Below, one piece after another: positions 33,264 through 41,772 of a DNA stretch of 64,000 nucleotides (position 1 is its first letter; each line of letters begins with the position of its first letter). This DNA is from Microvirgula aerodenitrificans DSM 15089 (GTDB taxonomy: Bacteria; Pseudomonadota; Gammaproteobacteria; Burkholderiales; Aquaspirillaceae): assembly GCF_000620105.1 (NCBI RefSeq), contig NZ_JHVK01000002.1, positions 310,001 to 374,000 of the forward strand, given 5' to 3'. Made by a program: the position numbers and the translations under genes. The notes below the pieces were generated by a model. The model ran no database searches. It was not told where the DNA came from and saw nothing but the letters and a program-made list of their open reading frames with translations.

Positions 33264-34394
33264 CTAGCGCGTACGCGCTTCGATCAGGCCGATGAATTTG
33301 TCGAACAGGTAGGCGACGTCATGCGGGCCCGGGCTGGCTTCCGGGTGCCCCTGGAAGCTGAACGCCGGCTTGTCGGTCAGGGCGATGCCCTGCACGGTGC
33401 CGTCGAACAGGCTGCGGTGGGTGACGCGCACATTGGCCGGCAGGCTGGTCTCGTCGACCTGGAAGCCGTGGTTCTGGCTGGTGATCATCACATGGCCGGA
33501 ATCGAGATCCTGCACCGGGTGGTTGGCGCCGTGGTGACCGAATTTCATCTTGCTGGTCTTGCCGCCGGTGGCCAGGCCGAGCAGCTGGTGGCCGAGGCAG
33601 ATGCCGAACACCGGCACGCCGCTGTCCAGCAGTTCGCGGATGGCGGCGATCGCGTAGTCGCACGGTTCCGGATCGCCAGGGCCGTTGGACAGGAACACGC
33701 CGTCCGGGTTCAGCGCCAGCACGTCGCGGGCCGGGGTCTGCGCCGGCACCACGGTGATGTCGCAGCCGCGTTCGGCCAGCATGCGCAGGATGTTGTACTT
33801 GACGCCGAAGTCGTAGGCGACGACGCGGAAACGCGGGGCAGTGCTGTCGCGATAACCGCTGCCGAGCTGCCATTCGGCCTGCTTCCACGGATACGCTTCG
33901 CTGCAGGACACGACGCGGGCCAGATCCTGGCCGGCCATCGAGCCGAAGCCGCGCGCCAGTTCCACCGCGCGCCCGGCGTCGATGTCGCCGGCCATGATGC
34001 AGCCCGGCTGGGCGCCGCCTTCGCGCAGCAGGCGCGTCAGCCGGCGGGTATCGATATCGGCGATGGCGACGGTGCCATTGCGGGTCAGGTAGTCGCCAAG
34101 CGACTCGGTGGCGCGGAAGCTGGAATGGATCAGCGGCAGATCGCGGATGATCAGGCCGGCGGCGAACACGCCGCGCGACTCGACGTCTTCGGCGTTGGCG
34201 CCGACGTTGCCGATATGCGGGTAGGTCAGAGTGACGAGCTGGCGGGTATAGGACGGATCAGTGAGGATTTCCTGATAGCCGGTCATCGAGGTATTGAACA
34301 CCACCTCGCCGACCGTGACGCCTGACGCGCCGATGGCGCGGCCGCGGAAAAGGGTACCGTCGGCAAGCGCGAGAATTGCTGGGTGATCGGACAC
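33264..34394 (-). CDS. carA: Carbamoyl-phosphate synthase small (glutaminase) subunit
   Basis: This 376-aa subunit releases ammonia from glutamine for CarB. Its C-terminal class I amidotransferase domain has the nucleophile in [14 protein letters not shown] and the catalytic His/Glu in [15 protein letters not shown] chose GTG at 34394 because AGGAG lies about six bases upstream; the frame extends further but without coding character. Confidence 0.97.
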   Translation of the reverse strand: MSDHPAILALADGTLFRGRAIGASGVTVGEVVFNTSMTGYQEILTDPSYTRQLVTLTYPHIGNVGANAEDVESRGVFAAGLIIRDLPLIHSSFRATESLGDYLTRNGTVAIADIDTRRLTRLLREGGAQPGCIMAGDIDAGRAVELARGFGSMAGQDLARVVSCSEAYPWKQAEWQLGSGYRDSTAPRFRVVAYDFGVKYNILRMLAERGCDITVVPAQTPARDVLALNPDGVFLSNGPGDPEPCDYAIAAIRELLDSGVPVFGICLGHQLLGLATGGKTSKMKFGHHGANHPVQDLDSGHVMITSQNHGFQVDETSLPANVRVTHRSLFDGTVQGIALTDKPAFSFQGHPEASPGPHDVAYLFDKFIGLIEARTR

Positions 34395-34492
34395 GGGCTG
34401 CTCCTGTGTGTGATGCAGAATACGGACGCTAGATGCGCCAAACGGGACAAGCAGGCTCGTCGGCCGCTCATCCCGTTCGGTCAAACCTTCGG

Positions 34493-34522
34493 ATTTTACT
34501 GCGTCGCAATATTTTCAATCAA
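34493..34522 (-). promoter_or_regulatory. Candidate promoter of carA
   Basis: TTGATT (34517-34522) and TAAAAT (34493-34498) on the minus strand with an 18-base spacer, about 95 bases before the carA start, in an AT-rich spacer. A leader of that length could carry pyrimidine or arginine control, but no such structure was identified. Confidence 0.5.
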
Positions 34523-34623
34523 GCGACATGAATGTTTCAATTTGCAAATAAGGTCTTGCGAATATTCTGCAAAACCGCTCTGCATCGATCATTCCGTCGC
34601 CATCACCCTGTCATCGCAGGCCG

Positions 34624-36684
34624 CTAGCGTTTCTCCGCCAGCGCCGCGCGGCGCACCCGCCAGTCCGACAGCGCCAGCCAGGCCTGGGCACGCCGGGTCT
34701 CGGCGCGCAGCGCTTCCGGCACATTGGCACCGGCCGGCTGCAACTGGTCGCCATTCCAGCGCAGATAGGCCGGCCGGGTCAGGTTCTGGGCGGCGCCGTC
34801 GTCGCTGATGACGATGCCCTGCCCGCCCTCGTCCTGGATAAAGCTGACCGCCGTCGGCCGGCTGGCCGGCGCCAGCAGATTGCGACCGGCCCACCACGAC
34901 GGCGCCATGCCCAGCGCCTGCGCATACAGGGTCGGGAAAATGTCGCGGTGGCTGGCCCAGGCCCGGGTGTCGACCTTGCCGTGCGGTCGCATGGCCGGCG
35001 GCAGGTACAGATAGATCGGCACGCCGTATTTCAGCGGCAGGATGCTGGAGTCCGGGTACTCGAAAATCGAGCGCGAGTTGTGGTCGCCGGTGGCGGTGAC
35101 AATGGTGTGCGACGCCAGTGCGCTGCCCTTGACCCGGTCCATGAAGCCGCCGAGGCTGTCGTTCGCATACTGGTAGGTTTCCATGATGCTCTGCGCCAGC
35201 CGGGTGTCGGCCGTCCGGTGCGCCGGCAGCCGGTTCACGTCCAGCGGCCGCTTCCGGTAGTCGGCCGGCAGCCGGTACGGTGGATGATTGGTCACGCTGA
35301 GCGTGAACAGCATCAGTTTCTCGCCCTTGCGGTCGGCCTCGGCCAGCCGCTCGCTGGCGAAGCGGAACATGTAGTCGTCGTCGACGCCCCAGGTGCCGGT
35401 GGTCGCATTGGGGAAGCGCTGGAGGATGCGCTGCATGCCGTCCACTTCGTCGAAGCCCTGCACTTTCAGCGAGCGGTCCAGCCCGCGCCAGCTGGCGCTG
35501 CCGGAGGTGATGAACACCACCTTGTAGCCGGCGTCCTTGAACGGCTTGACCGCCGAGAACGGGAACGGCTTGTAGCCGTAGCCGCTCTGGGTCAGCGGCG
35601 AGATCGGTGTACCGTACAGCAGGCCTTCCAGGCTGGGGAAGGTCCCGTGCTCGATGGAGATCGCGCGCGAGAAGTAATAATCCTGGTCGAAATGCGGCGC
35701 CAGCCGGCCGAGCACGTCATTGGCGACCGGGTCCTGCGTATTCAGCAGTTCGCGGCCGAACGACTCCATCAGCGCGAACACCACGTGCGGACGCGGCGCC
35801 GACAGCGACGGTTTCGCGAAGGTCGAGACCGAGCGGGCCAGTGCAGCCTCGTCGTCGCCCTGCCAGCCCAGTGCGTGTGCGGCTTCCAGCGGCGTCTTGA
35901 AGCCGAAGCGCTTCAGGCCGGCATACGGATCGCGGCCGAGGTCCATTTCCTTGCGGATGCCCCAGGCGGTATACAGCGCCTGCGGGCCGTTCGGCACCGT
36001 CGAATTGATGAAGGAGTTGGTCGATACCGCCACATCGGTTTCGCGCAGCGGGAAAGTGCCGAGGCTGCCGCGCGCCAGCAGGGTGAAGCCGAGCACGGTC
36101 AGCACCACCATCAGCGCCTGGGCGGGCTTGCCCCAGCCGGCAATGGCCGAACGGCCGCGGCTGCGGCCGGCCAGCCACAGGATCAGCGCGGTGGCGGCCA
36201 GCCAGGCCAGCGTGCCGCTGACCACCGGATAGTCGCGCCACACCGTCGACAGGATGGCGCCGGTATCGTCCTCGAACAGCCCGAACACGATCGGATTGAT
36301 CGGGCTCAGATAGAAACCGAAATAGAAATGATTGACGATCGACACCAGGGTCAGGGCCGCCACCGCCAGCGGCGCATAGACCCGCACCACCAGTTGATCG
36401 AGCAGACGGCGCAGCCCGCCCGGCAGCGCCTGGGCCAGCGCCAGCAGCAGCCAGGCCGGCAGCAGCGTCGAGGCGACCCATTTGGCGTCGAAGCGCAGCC
36501 CCATCAGCAGGGCATGCAGCCAGTCCTGCTTCAGCGCGGCGGTATCCGCCGGCGCATAGCCAAGCACCAGCCAGACCCGCATTCCGGTCAGGAACACCAG
36601 CAACAATACCGCCAGCAGCAGCCCCTGGCGGCAACGCCCCCAGAAACCCGCTTCGGCGGACGACTCAAATTGGTATGTGCGCAT
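34624..36684 (-). CDS. LtaS-like membrane sulfatase/phosphoglycerol transferase family protein
   Basis: A 686-aa protein with about five N-terminal membrane helices (about residues 20-195) and an extracytoplasmic sulfatase-fold domain (about 290-590). Typical motifs are HVVFALMESFGREL, the presumed nucleophile Thr near residue 348 in HGTFPSLEG, and TGDHNSRSIFEYPDS for metal binding. In Gram-positive bacteria LtaS polymerises lipoteichoic acid; Gram-negative relatives transfer phosphoglycerol or phosphoethanolamine to glycans or lipids. Substrate and product here are unknown. It stands alone, upstream of carA on the same strand. Confidence 0.85.
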   Translation of the reverse strand: MRTYQFESSAEAGFWGRCRQGLLLAVLLLVFLTGMRVWLVLGYAPADTAALKQDWLHALLMGLRFDAKWVASTLLPAWLLLALAQALPGGLRRLLDQLVVRVYAPLAVAALTLVSIVNHFYFGFYLSPINPIVFGLFEDDTGAILSTVWRDYPVVSGTLAWLAATALILWLAGRSRGRSAIAGWGKPAQALMVVLTVLGFTLLARGSLGTFPLRETDVAVSTNSFINSTVPNGPQALYTAWGIRKEMDLGRDPYAGLKRFGFKTPLEAAHALGWQGDDEAALARSVSTFAKPSLSAPRPHVVFALMESFGRELLNTQDPVANDVLGRLAPHFDQDYYFSRAISIEHGTFPSLEGLLYGTPISPLTQSGYGYKPFPFSAVKPFKDAGYKVVFITSGSASWRGLDRSLKVQGFDEVDGMQRILQRFPNATTGTWGVDDDYMFRFASERLAEADRKGEKLMLFTLSVTNHPPYRLPADYRKRPLDVNRLPAHRTADTRLAQSIMETYQYANDSLGGFMDRVKGSALASHTIVTATGDHNSRSIFEYPDSSILPLKYGVPIYLYLPPAMRPHGKVDTRAWASHRDIFPTLYAQALGMAPSWWAGRNLLAPASRPTAVSFIQDEGGQGIVISDDGAAQNLTRPAYLRWNGDQLQPAGANVPEALRAETRRAQAWLALSDWRVRRAALAEKR

Positions 36685-36760
36685 TTCCCGAACCAGCGAC
36701 CAGCGGCATAAAGGCGCGAGTGTAGCAGGCCGCCGGTCGGCAGACCTTGCTCCCCGGACG

Positions 36761-36795
36761 AAAAAACCGCGTCACCTTGCGGCGACGCGGTTTCA
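36761..36795 (-). terminator. Terminator after the acyl-CoA dehydrogenase gene
   Basis: Stem AAACCGCGTC/GACGCGGTTT followed on the minus strand by a T6 run (arms 36764-36773 and 36784-36793). Confidence 0.88.
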
Positions 36796-36965
36796 GCCTG
36801 TCCATAAACCCCGCCCGCAGCGAAGCGGCGTTTCCCCTGCGGCGGCGGGGATGGAACGGGCAGGATTCAATCAGGCGGACTGCCGTTCTGGCGGCAGTTT
36901 CTGTCAGTCCGGCATGCACCGACGCCATTGCTGCCGCCGGTGCCCGCCTTTATGAGCCGACCCGC

Positions 36966-38750
36966 TCAGAATGCAGCGTCGTCCAGCGCCAGCACCGAGT
37001 CGGCACCGCCAGTGATCGCAGCGGCCAGGCCCGGCACCTGCGGCAGCAGGTGTTCGCCAAAGAAGCGCGCAGTGATCTGCTTGGCGTCGATAAAGGCCGT
37101 GTCGGCATCGGCATTCTGGCGCTGGGCGTCGACCACCAGCGCGGCACGCGCCAGTTGCCAGCCGCCAAGCAGAATGCCCATCAGCTTCAGGAACGGTACC
37201 GAGCCGGCGGCCGGGCCCTGCGGCGCGGTGGCGAAATTCGCCAGCACATAGTCGACGCACGCCTCGGCGGCAGCCACACCGGCTTCCAGATGCGCGCGGG
37301 TGGCGGCGAACGGCGCGCCCAGCGCATCGAGGCGCGCGGCGTCGCCCTTGACCGCTTCCAGCAGCGCCCGGGCGGTCACGCCGTTTTCGCTGGCCAGCTT
37401 GCGGCCGATCAGGTCCATGGCCTGGATGCCGGTCGTGCCTTCGTAGATCGAGGTGATGCGCGCATCGCGGTAGTACTGCGCTGCGCCGGTTTCCTCGATA
37501 AAGCCCATCCCGCCATGCACCTGCACGCCGAGCGAGGTGATTTCATTCGCCTGTTCGGTGTTCCAGCCCTTGACGATCGGAATCAGGAAATTGACCAGCG
37601 CCTGGTTGCGCGCCTTTTCCGCCGCCACCGGGTGATGGGACGCACGGTCCAGCGTCGCGCCAGCCAGATAGGTCAGCAGGCGCTGCGCTTCGATCTGGGC
37701 GCGCATGGTCATCAGCATGCGGCGCACGTCCGGGTGACGGATGATCGCCGCCGGTGCCGGATTGGGGCTGCCGAGTTCGCGCGACTGCACGCGGTCACGC
37801 GCATAGTCGACCGCCTGCTGGTACGCACGCTCGGAGATCGCCATGCCTTCCACCGCCACGCCGAGGCGGGCGTGGTTCATCATGGTGAACATGTACGACA
37901 GGCCCTTGTTGGCTTCGCCGACCAGATAGCCGACCGCACCGCCCTCGTCGCCGAAGCTCATCACCGCCGTCGGCGAGCCGTGGATGCCGAGCTTGTGCTC
38001 GATCGATACACAGCGGGCGTCATTGCGCGCGCCGAGGCTGCCATCGGCATTGACCAGGAACTTCGGCACCACGAACAGCGAGATGCCCTTCACGCCGGCT
38101 GGCGCGTCCGGCAGGCGGGCCAGCACCAGATGGACGATATTGTCGGCCATGTCGTGCTCACCCCAGGTGATGAAGATTTTCTGGCCGGTGATCAGGTAGC
38201 TGCCGTCGTCGGCCGGTACGGCCCGGGTCTTGACCTGGGCCAGGTCGGAGCCGGCCTGCGGTTCGGTCAGGTTCATGGTGCCGGTCCAGATGCCGGCACA
38301 CATGTTCGGCAGATAGACCGCCTGCAGTTCGGCATCGGCATGATGGGCCAGGGCCTCGATCGCGCCGAGCGTCAGCAGCGGTGCCAGGCTGAACGACAGG
38401 TTGGACGCGCACCACATTTCCTCGGTCGCCATCGCCACCAGCGCCGGCAGCCCCTGGCCACCGAATGCCTGCGGCGCGCGCAGACCGCCCCAGCCGCTGT
38501 CGCGGAACTGGGCATACGCCTCGCTGAAGCCTTCGGCGGTGGTCACCGCGTAGTCGGCCCAGACGTTGCCCTTGTCGCCGGCACGGTTGATCGGGTCCAG
38601 TACGCCTTCGGCAAACTTGGCGGCTTCGTCCAGGATCGCATCGGTCAGTTCGACGTTGCAGTCCTCATAACCCGGCAGGGTGCAGACGGCGGTCAGTTCC
38701 GCCTGTTCCAGCGCGAAGCGGATCTCTTTCAGCGGGGCCTGATAGCTCAT
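36966..38750 (-). CDS. Acyl-CoA dehydrogenase (about 600-aa type)
   Basis: A 594-aa FAD enzyme that introduces the first double bond in fatty acyl-CoA beta-oxidation and passes electrons to ETF. The flavin and substrate segments are visible: MNLTEPQAGSDL, YLITGQKIFITWGEHDM, and the C-terminal QVHGGMGFIEETGAAQYYRDARIT with the conserved YEGTTGIQAMDLIGRKL. The extra C-terminal domain of the long family is present. The start at 38750 follows AAAGGAG. It lies downstream of etfBA on the same strand, which supplies its electron acceptor. Chain-length preference cannot be read. Confidence 0.93.
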   Translation of the reverse strand: MSYQAPLKEIRFALEQAELTAVCTLPGYEDCNVELTDAILDEAAKFAEGVLDPINRAGDKGNVWADYAVTTAEGFSEAYAQFRDSGWGGLRAPQAFGGQGLPALVAMATEEMWCASNLSFSLAPLLTLGAIEALAHHADAELQAVYLPNMCAGIWTGTMNLTEPQAGSDLAQVKTRAVPADDGSYLITGQKIFITWGEHDMADNIVHLVLARLPDAPAGVKGISLFVVPKFLVNADGSLGARNDARCVSIEHKLGIHGSPTAVMSFGDEGGAVGYLVGEANKGLSYMFTMMNHARLGVAVEGMAISERAYQQAVDYARDRVQSRELGSPNPAPAAIIRHPDVRRMLMTMRAQIEAQRLLTYLAGATLDRASHHPVAAEKARNQALVNFLIPIVKGWNTEQANEITSLGVQVHGGMGFIEETGAAQYYRDARITSIYEGTTGIQAMDLIGRKLASENGVTARALLEAVKGDAARLDALGAPFAATRAHLEAGVAAAEACVDYVLANFATAPQGPAAGSVPFLKLMGILLGGWQLARAALVVDAQRQNADADTAFIDAKQITARFFGEHLLPQVPGLAAAITGGADSVLALDDAAF

Positions 38751-38802
38751 GATGTACTCCTTTGTTTCTCGTCTGTTCGGGATGCCGGCCGTAATCGGCG
38801 GC

Positions 38803-38847
38803 AAAAAGGCGGCGACCCGGTCCGTTACCGGACAGGGTGGCGCCGCC
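38803..38847 (-). terminator. Terminator-like hairpin after etfA
   Basis: Outer arms GGCGGCG (38808-38814) and CGCCGCC (38841-38847), with an inner stem GTCCG/CGGAC. On the minus strand TTTTT follows at 38803-38807. It separates etfBA from the acyl-CoA dehydrogenase gene. Confidence 0.8.
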
Positions 38848-38919
38848 TCGTGAAATCGGGTGGGCAGGGCCTGAGGCCCCGTCCCGACCGGGCCGTCTGT
38901 GCGACCCTGGTCATGGTGC

Positions 38920-39858
38920 TTACTTCGACAGCTCGGCCATCAGCTCCGGCACGGCGGTGAACAGATCGGCCACCAGCCCGTAGTCGGCGACCTGGAAGAT
39001 CGGCGCTTCTTCGTCCTTGTTGATCGCGACGATCACCTTGGAGTCCTTCATGCCGGCCAGATGCTGGATCGCACCGGAGATACCGAGTGCCAGATACAGT
39101 TCCGGCGCCACCACCTTGCCGGTCTGGCCGACCTGGTAGTCGTTGGGCGCGTAGCCGGCGTCGACCGCGGCGCGCGACGCACCGACGGCGGCACCGAGCT
39201 TGTCGGCCAGCGGCTCGATCACGGCCTGGAACTGCTCGGCCGAACCGAGGGCACGACCGCCGGATACGACGATCCGGGCTGCGGCGAGTTCCGGGCGATC
39301 GGACTTGGTCAGCTCCGAACCGATGTGGACCGACAGGCCGGCATCGCTGCCCGCCGCCACGGCTTCAACCGCGGCACTGCCGCCGTCGGCGACCGGCTCG
39401 AATGCCGTCGTCCGCACGGTAATGACCTTGATCGGGTCGATCGACTGCACCGTGGCCAGCACGTTGCCGGCGTAGACCGGACGCACGAAGGTGTCGGCCG
39501 ATTCCACGGCAACGATGTCGGACAGCTGCGCCACGTCCAGCAGGGCGGCCACGCGCGGGGCGAGGTTCTTGCCGAAGGTGGTGGCCGGGGCCAACACGTG
39601 GCTGTAACCGCCACGGGCGATTTCCGCCACGGCCGGGGCCAGGTTTTCCGCCAGCGCATGGGCGAAGGCGGCGTTGTCGGCCGTCAGCACCTTCTGCACG
39701 CCGGCCAGCGCGGCAGCCTGGGCGGCCACGGCGCCGACGTTCTGGCCCAGGACCAGCACGTGGATGTCGCTGCCGAGCTTCTGCGCGGCGGCGACGGTGT
39801 TGCGGGTTGCCGACTTCAGCGCGGCGGTGTCGTGTTCTGCAATAACGAGGATGGCCAT
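38920..39858 (-). CDS. etfA: Electron transfer flavoprotein alpha subunit
   Basis: A 312-aa subunit that binds FAD and carries electrons from acyl-CoA dehydrogenases to ETF-ubiquinone oxidoreductase. It has the C-terminal FAD motif [20 protein letters not shown] and [13 protein letters not shown]. The ATG at 39858 (MAILVIAEH) is preferred; a GTG six bases upstream overlaps the etfB stop (GTGA) and is an alternative. Confidence 0.97.
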   Translation of the reverse strand: MAILVIAEHDTAALKSATRNTVAAAQKLGSDIHVLVLGQNVGAVAAQAAALAGVQKVLTADNAAFAHALAENLAPAVAEIARGGYSHVLAPATTFGKNLAPRVAALLDVAQLSDIVAVESADTFVRPVYAGNVLATVQSIDPIKVITVRTTAFEPVADGGSAAVEAVAAGSDAGLSVHIGSELTKSDRPELAAARIVVSGGRALGSAEQFQAVIEPLADKLGAAVGASRAAVDAGYAPNDYQVGQTGKVVAPELYLALGISGAIQHLAGMKDSKVIVAINKDEEAPIFQVADYGLVADLFTAVPELMAELSK

Positions 39859-39860
39859 GC

Positions 39861-40610
39861 TCACAGCACCTTTGCTTCGTTCTTCAGTTTCGCCACGAGT
39901 TCGGCAACCGAACCCACCTTGATGCCGGCGGAGCGCTTGGCCGGCTCGGCGAATTTCAGCGTCTTCAGTCGCGGGGCGACATCCACGCCCAGATCGGCCG
40001 TGGTCAGTTTTTCCAGCGGCTTTTTCTTGGCGGCCATGATGTTCGGCAGCTTGACGTAGCGCGGCTCGTTCAGGCGCAGGTCGGCAGTGATGACCGCCGG
40101 CAGGCCGAACTTGACGGTTTCCAGCCCGCCGTCGATTTCGCGGGTCACGGTCACCGATTCCGCCGACAGTTCAACCCTGGAGGCAAACGTGCCCTGGCCG
40201 GCACCGATCAGCGCGGCCAGCATCTGGCCGGTCTGGTTGGCATCGTCGTCGATGGCCTGCTTGCCGAGGATCACCAGTTGCGGCGCTTCCTTCTCGACCA
40301 GTCTGGCCAGCAGCTTGGCCACGGCCAGCGGCTGCAGCTCGGCATCGGTCTCGACGTGGACGGCACGGTCGGCCCCCATCGCCAGCGCGGTGCGCAGGGT
40401 TTCCTCGCACTGCTTGACCCCGAAGGACACGGCGACGATTTCGCTGAGCTTGCCGGCTTCCTTGAGGCGCACGGCCTCTTCGACGGCGATTTCATCGAAC
40501 GGATTCATCGACATCTTGACGTTGGCGATATCGACATCCGATCCGTCCGCCTTGACGCGGACCTTCACGTTGTAATCGACAACGCGCTTCACGGCGACTA
40601 GTGCTTTCAT
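39861..40610 (-). CDS. etfB: Electron transfer flavoprotein beta subunit
   Basis: A 249-aa AMP-binding partner of EtfA. It starts [20 protein letters not shown] and has [19 protein letters not shown] and the C-terminal [19 protein letters not shown] lies just before the ATG. Its promoter region carries a perfect palindrome resembling a PsrA-type operator. Confidence 0.98.
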   Translation of the reverse strand: MKALVAVKRVVDYNVKVRVKADGSDVDIANVKMSMNPFDEIAVEEAVRLKEAGKLSEIVAVSFGVKQCEETLRTALAMGADRAVHVETDAELQPLAVAKLLARLVEKEAPQLVILGKQAIDDDANQTGQMLAALIGAGQGTFASRVELSAESVTVTREIDGGLETVKFGLPAVITADLRLNEPRYVKLPNIMAAKKKPLEKLTTADLGVDVAPRLKTLKFAEPAKRSAGIKVGSVAELVAKLKNEAKVL

Positions 40611-40668
40611 ATTCCTCCAGCAGAATTCAGTGAGCGTCGACCGACAGACCGGCGCGGCTCCGCGACTC

Positions 40669-40684
40669 TCAAACGAGCGTTTGA
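40669..40684. promoter_or_regulatory. Perfect palindrome, candidate fatty-acid-responsive operator of etfBA
   Basis: TCAAACG-AG-CGTTTGA is a perfect 16-base inverted repeat containing CAAAC-N4-GTTTG, the consensus reported for PsrA-type TetR regulators. It lies directly downstream of the likely etfB -10 element, covering the expected start site, a classic repressor position. Confidence 0.6.
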
Positions 40685-40685
40685 A

Positions 40686-40714
40686 TTTATACCCGACTTT
40701 TTGCTGGCCGACAA
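40686..40714 (-). promoter_or_regulatory. Likely promoter of etfBA
   Basis: TTGTCG (40709-40714), a 17-base spacer, and TATAAA (40686-40691) on the minus strand. Confidence 0.6.
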
Positions 40715-40824
40715 TCGCATCTTGCGCTGAACGGCCACTCTGACGCATAAGTGGGTACACATGGTAATGTGCTGCATTGCAACATCGCAACTTTTGCCCG
40801 ACAAACCAACAAAGGAGTAATGGA

Positions 40825-41241
40825 ATGACCCTCTACTTTGAAGACCTGGAAATCGGCCAGTACGCCGAATTCGGCAAGACCATCACCGATGCCGACGTGC
40901 TGATGTTTGCAGCCGTTTCCGGTGACACCAACCCGATGCACCTGAATGCCGAGTATGCCGAAGCCACGCCATTCAAGTCGCGCATCGCTCACGGCATGCT
41001 GACCGCCAGCTTCGTTTCCACCATCCTCGGCACGCGTCTGCCGGGCGAAGGCACGATCTTCCTGTCAAACAGCTGCAAGTTCAAGGCGCCGGTGCGCATC
41101 GGCGACACCGTCAACACCCGCTGCACCGTCACCACCCTGGACCCGGTCAAGAAGCGCGTGACGCTGAAGACCGAATGCCGGGTCAAGGATACGGTAGTGC
41201 TTGAAGGTGAGTCACTTGTGATTGCTCCCAGCCGGGGCTGA
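40825..41241 (+). CDS. MaoC-type (R)-specific enoyl-CoA hydratase
   Basis: A 138-aa hot-dog-fold hydratase. The active-site pattern DxxxxxxxxGDxNPxH is intact as [20 protein letters not shown], followed by RIAHGML. Such enzymes hydrate enoyl-CoA to (R)-3-hydroxyacyl-CoA, linking beta-oxidation to PHA synthesis (PhaJ-like), or serve other acyl-CoA pathways. AAAGGAG precedes the ATG. It is divergent from etfBA and shares its spacer; an inverted repeat CACAT-GGTA-ATGTG lies at 40758-40771, upstream of its start. It is followed by a GNAT gene two bases after its stop. Confidence 0.9.
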   Translation: MTLYFEDLEIGQYAEFGKTITDADVLMFAAVSGDTNPMHLNAEYAEATPFKSRIAHGMLTASFVSTILGTRLPGEGTIFLSNSCKFKAPVRIGDTVNTRCTVTTLDPVKKRVTLKTECRVKDTVVLEGESLVIAPSRG

Positions 41242-41243
41242 GC

Positions 41244-41696
41244 ATGATCGACATCATAGACGTCACCGACGCGGTCGGCGCGCTGCTGCGCCCCGATCTG
41301 CTGGCGCAGGCGGCGGATATCCATCGCGAACTGCGTCCGGAACTGCCGGCCGACTACCCGGCGTTCATAGCCGGGCTGTTTGCTGGCGGCGGCCGCATGC
41401 TGGTCGCGCTGGATGCGGAACGGCGCGTGCTCGGGCTGGCGGTGTGGCGCTGCCACATCAATACCTGGGCCAACGGACCGTTTTTCTATGTCGATGATCT
41501 GGTCACCCGGGCCACGCAGCGCTCACAGGGGGTCGGCCAGCAGCTGATCGCCGCGCTCGAAGCCCGCGCCCTCGCCGCCGGAGCCGACACGCTGCACCTG
41601 GATTCGGCCACGCATCGCCATGATGCGCACCGTTTCTACTTCCGCGAAGGCATGCATATCGCCACCTTCCATTTCGCCAAACCATTGACGAAATAG
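41244..41696 (+). CDS. GNAT-family N-acetyltransferase
   Basis: A 150-aa acetyltransferase. The acetyl-CoA loop is RSQGVGQQLIAALEARA (about residues 92-110), preceded by the beta-strand YVDDLVTR and followed by DSATHRHDAHRFYFREGM. It starts right after the MaoC gene, so the two form an operon. Substrate is not visible. A bidirectional terminator follows. Confidence 0.88.
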   Translation: MIDIIDVTDAVGALLRPDLLAQAADIHRELRPELPADYPAFIAGLFAGGGRMLVALDAERRVLGLAVWRCHINTWANGPFFYVDDLVTRATQRSQGVGQQLIAALEARALAAGADTLHLDSATHRHDAHRFYFREGMHIATFHFAKPLTK

Positions 41697-41718
41697 GCTG
41701 CCGTCGCGCAGTGCAGAC

Positions 41719-41757
41719 AAAAAAACGCCGTCCCCGATACCGGGAGACGGCGTTTTC
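41719..41757. terminator. Bidirectional terminator between GNAT gene and prlC
   Basis: Stem AAAACGCCGTC/GACGGCGTTTT (41722-41732 with 41746-41756), with A- and T-tracts on both sides. Confidence 0.9.
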
Positions 41758-41772
41758 ACACCGGCTTGCTGC

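Noticed and set aside
33319-33888. 189-codon alternative frame inside carA
   Set aside because: Arg/Pro-rich shadow frame within carA with no support.
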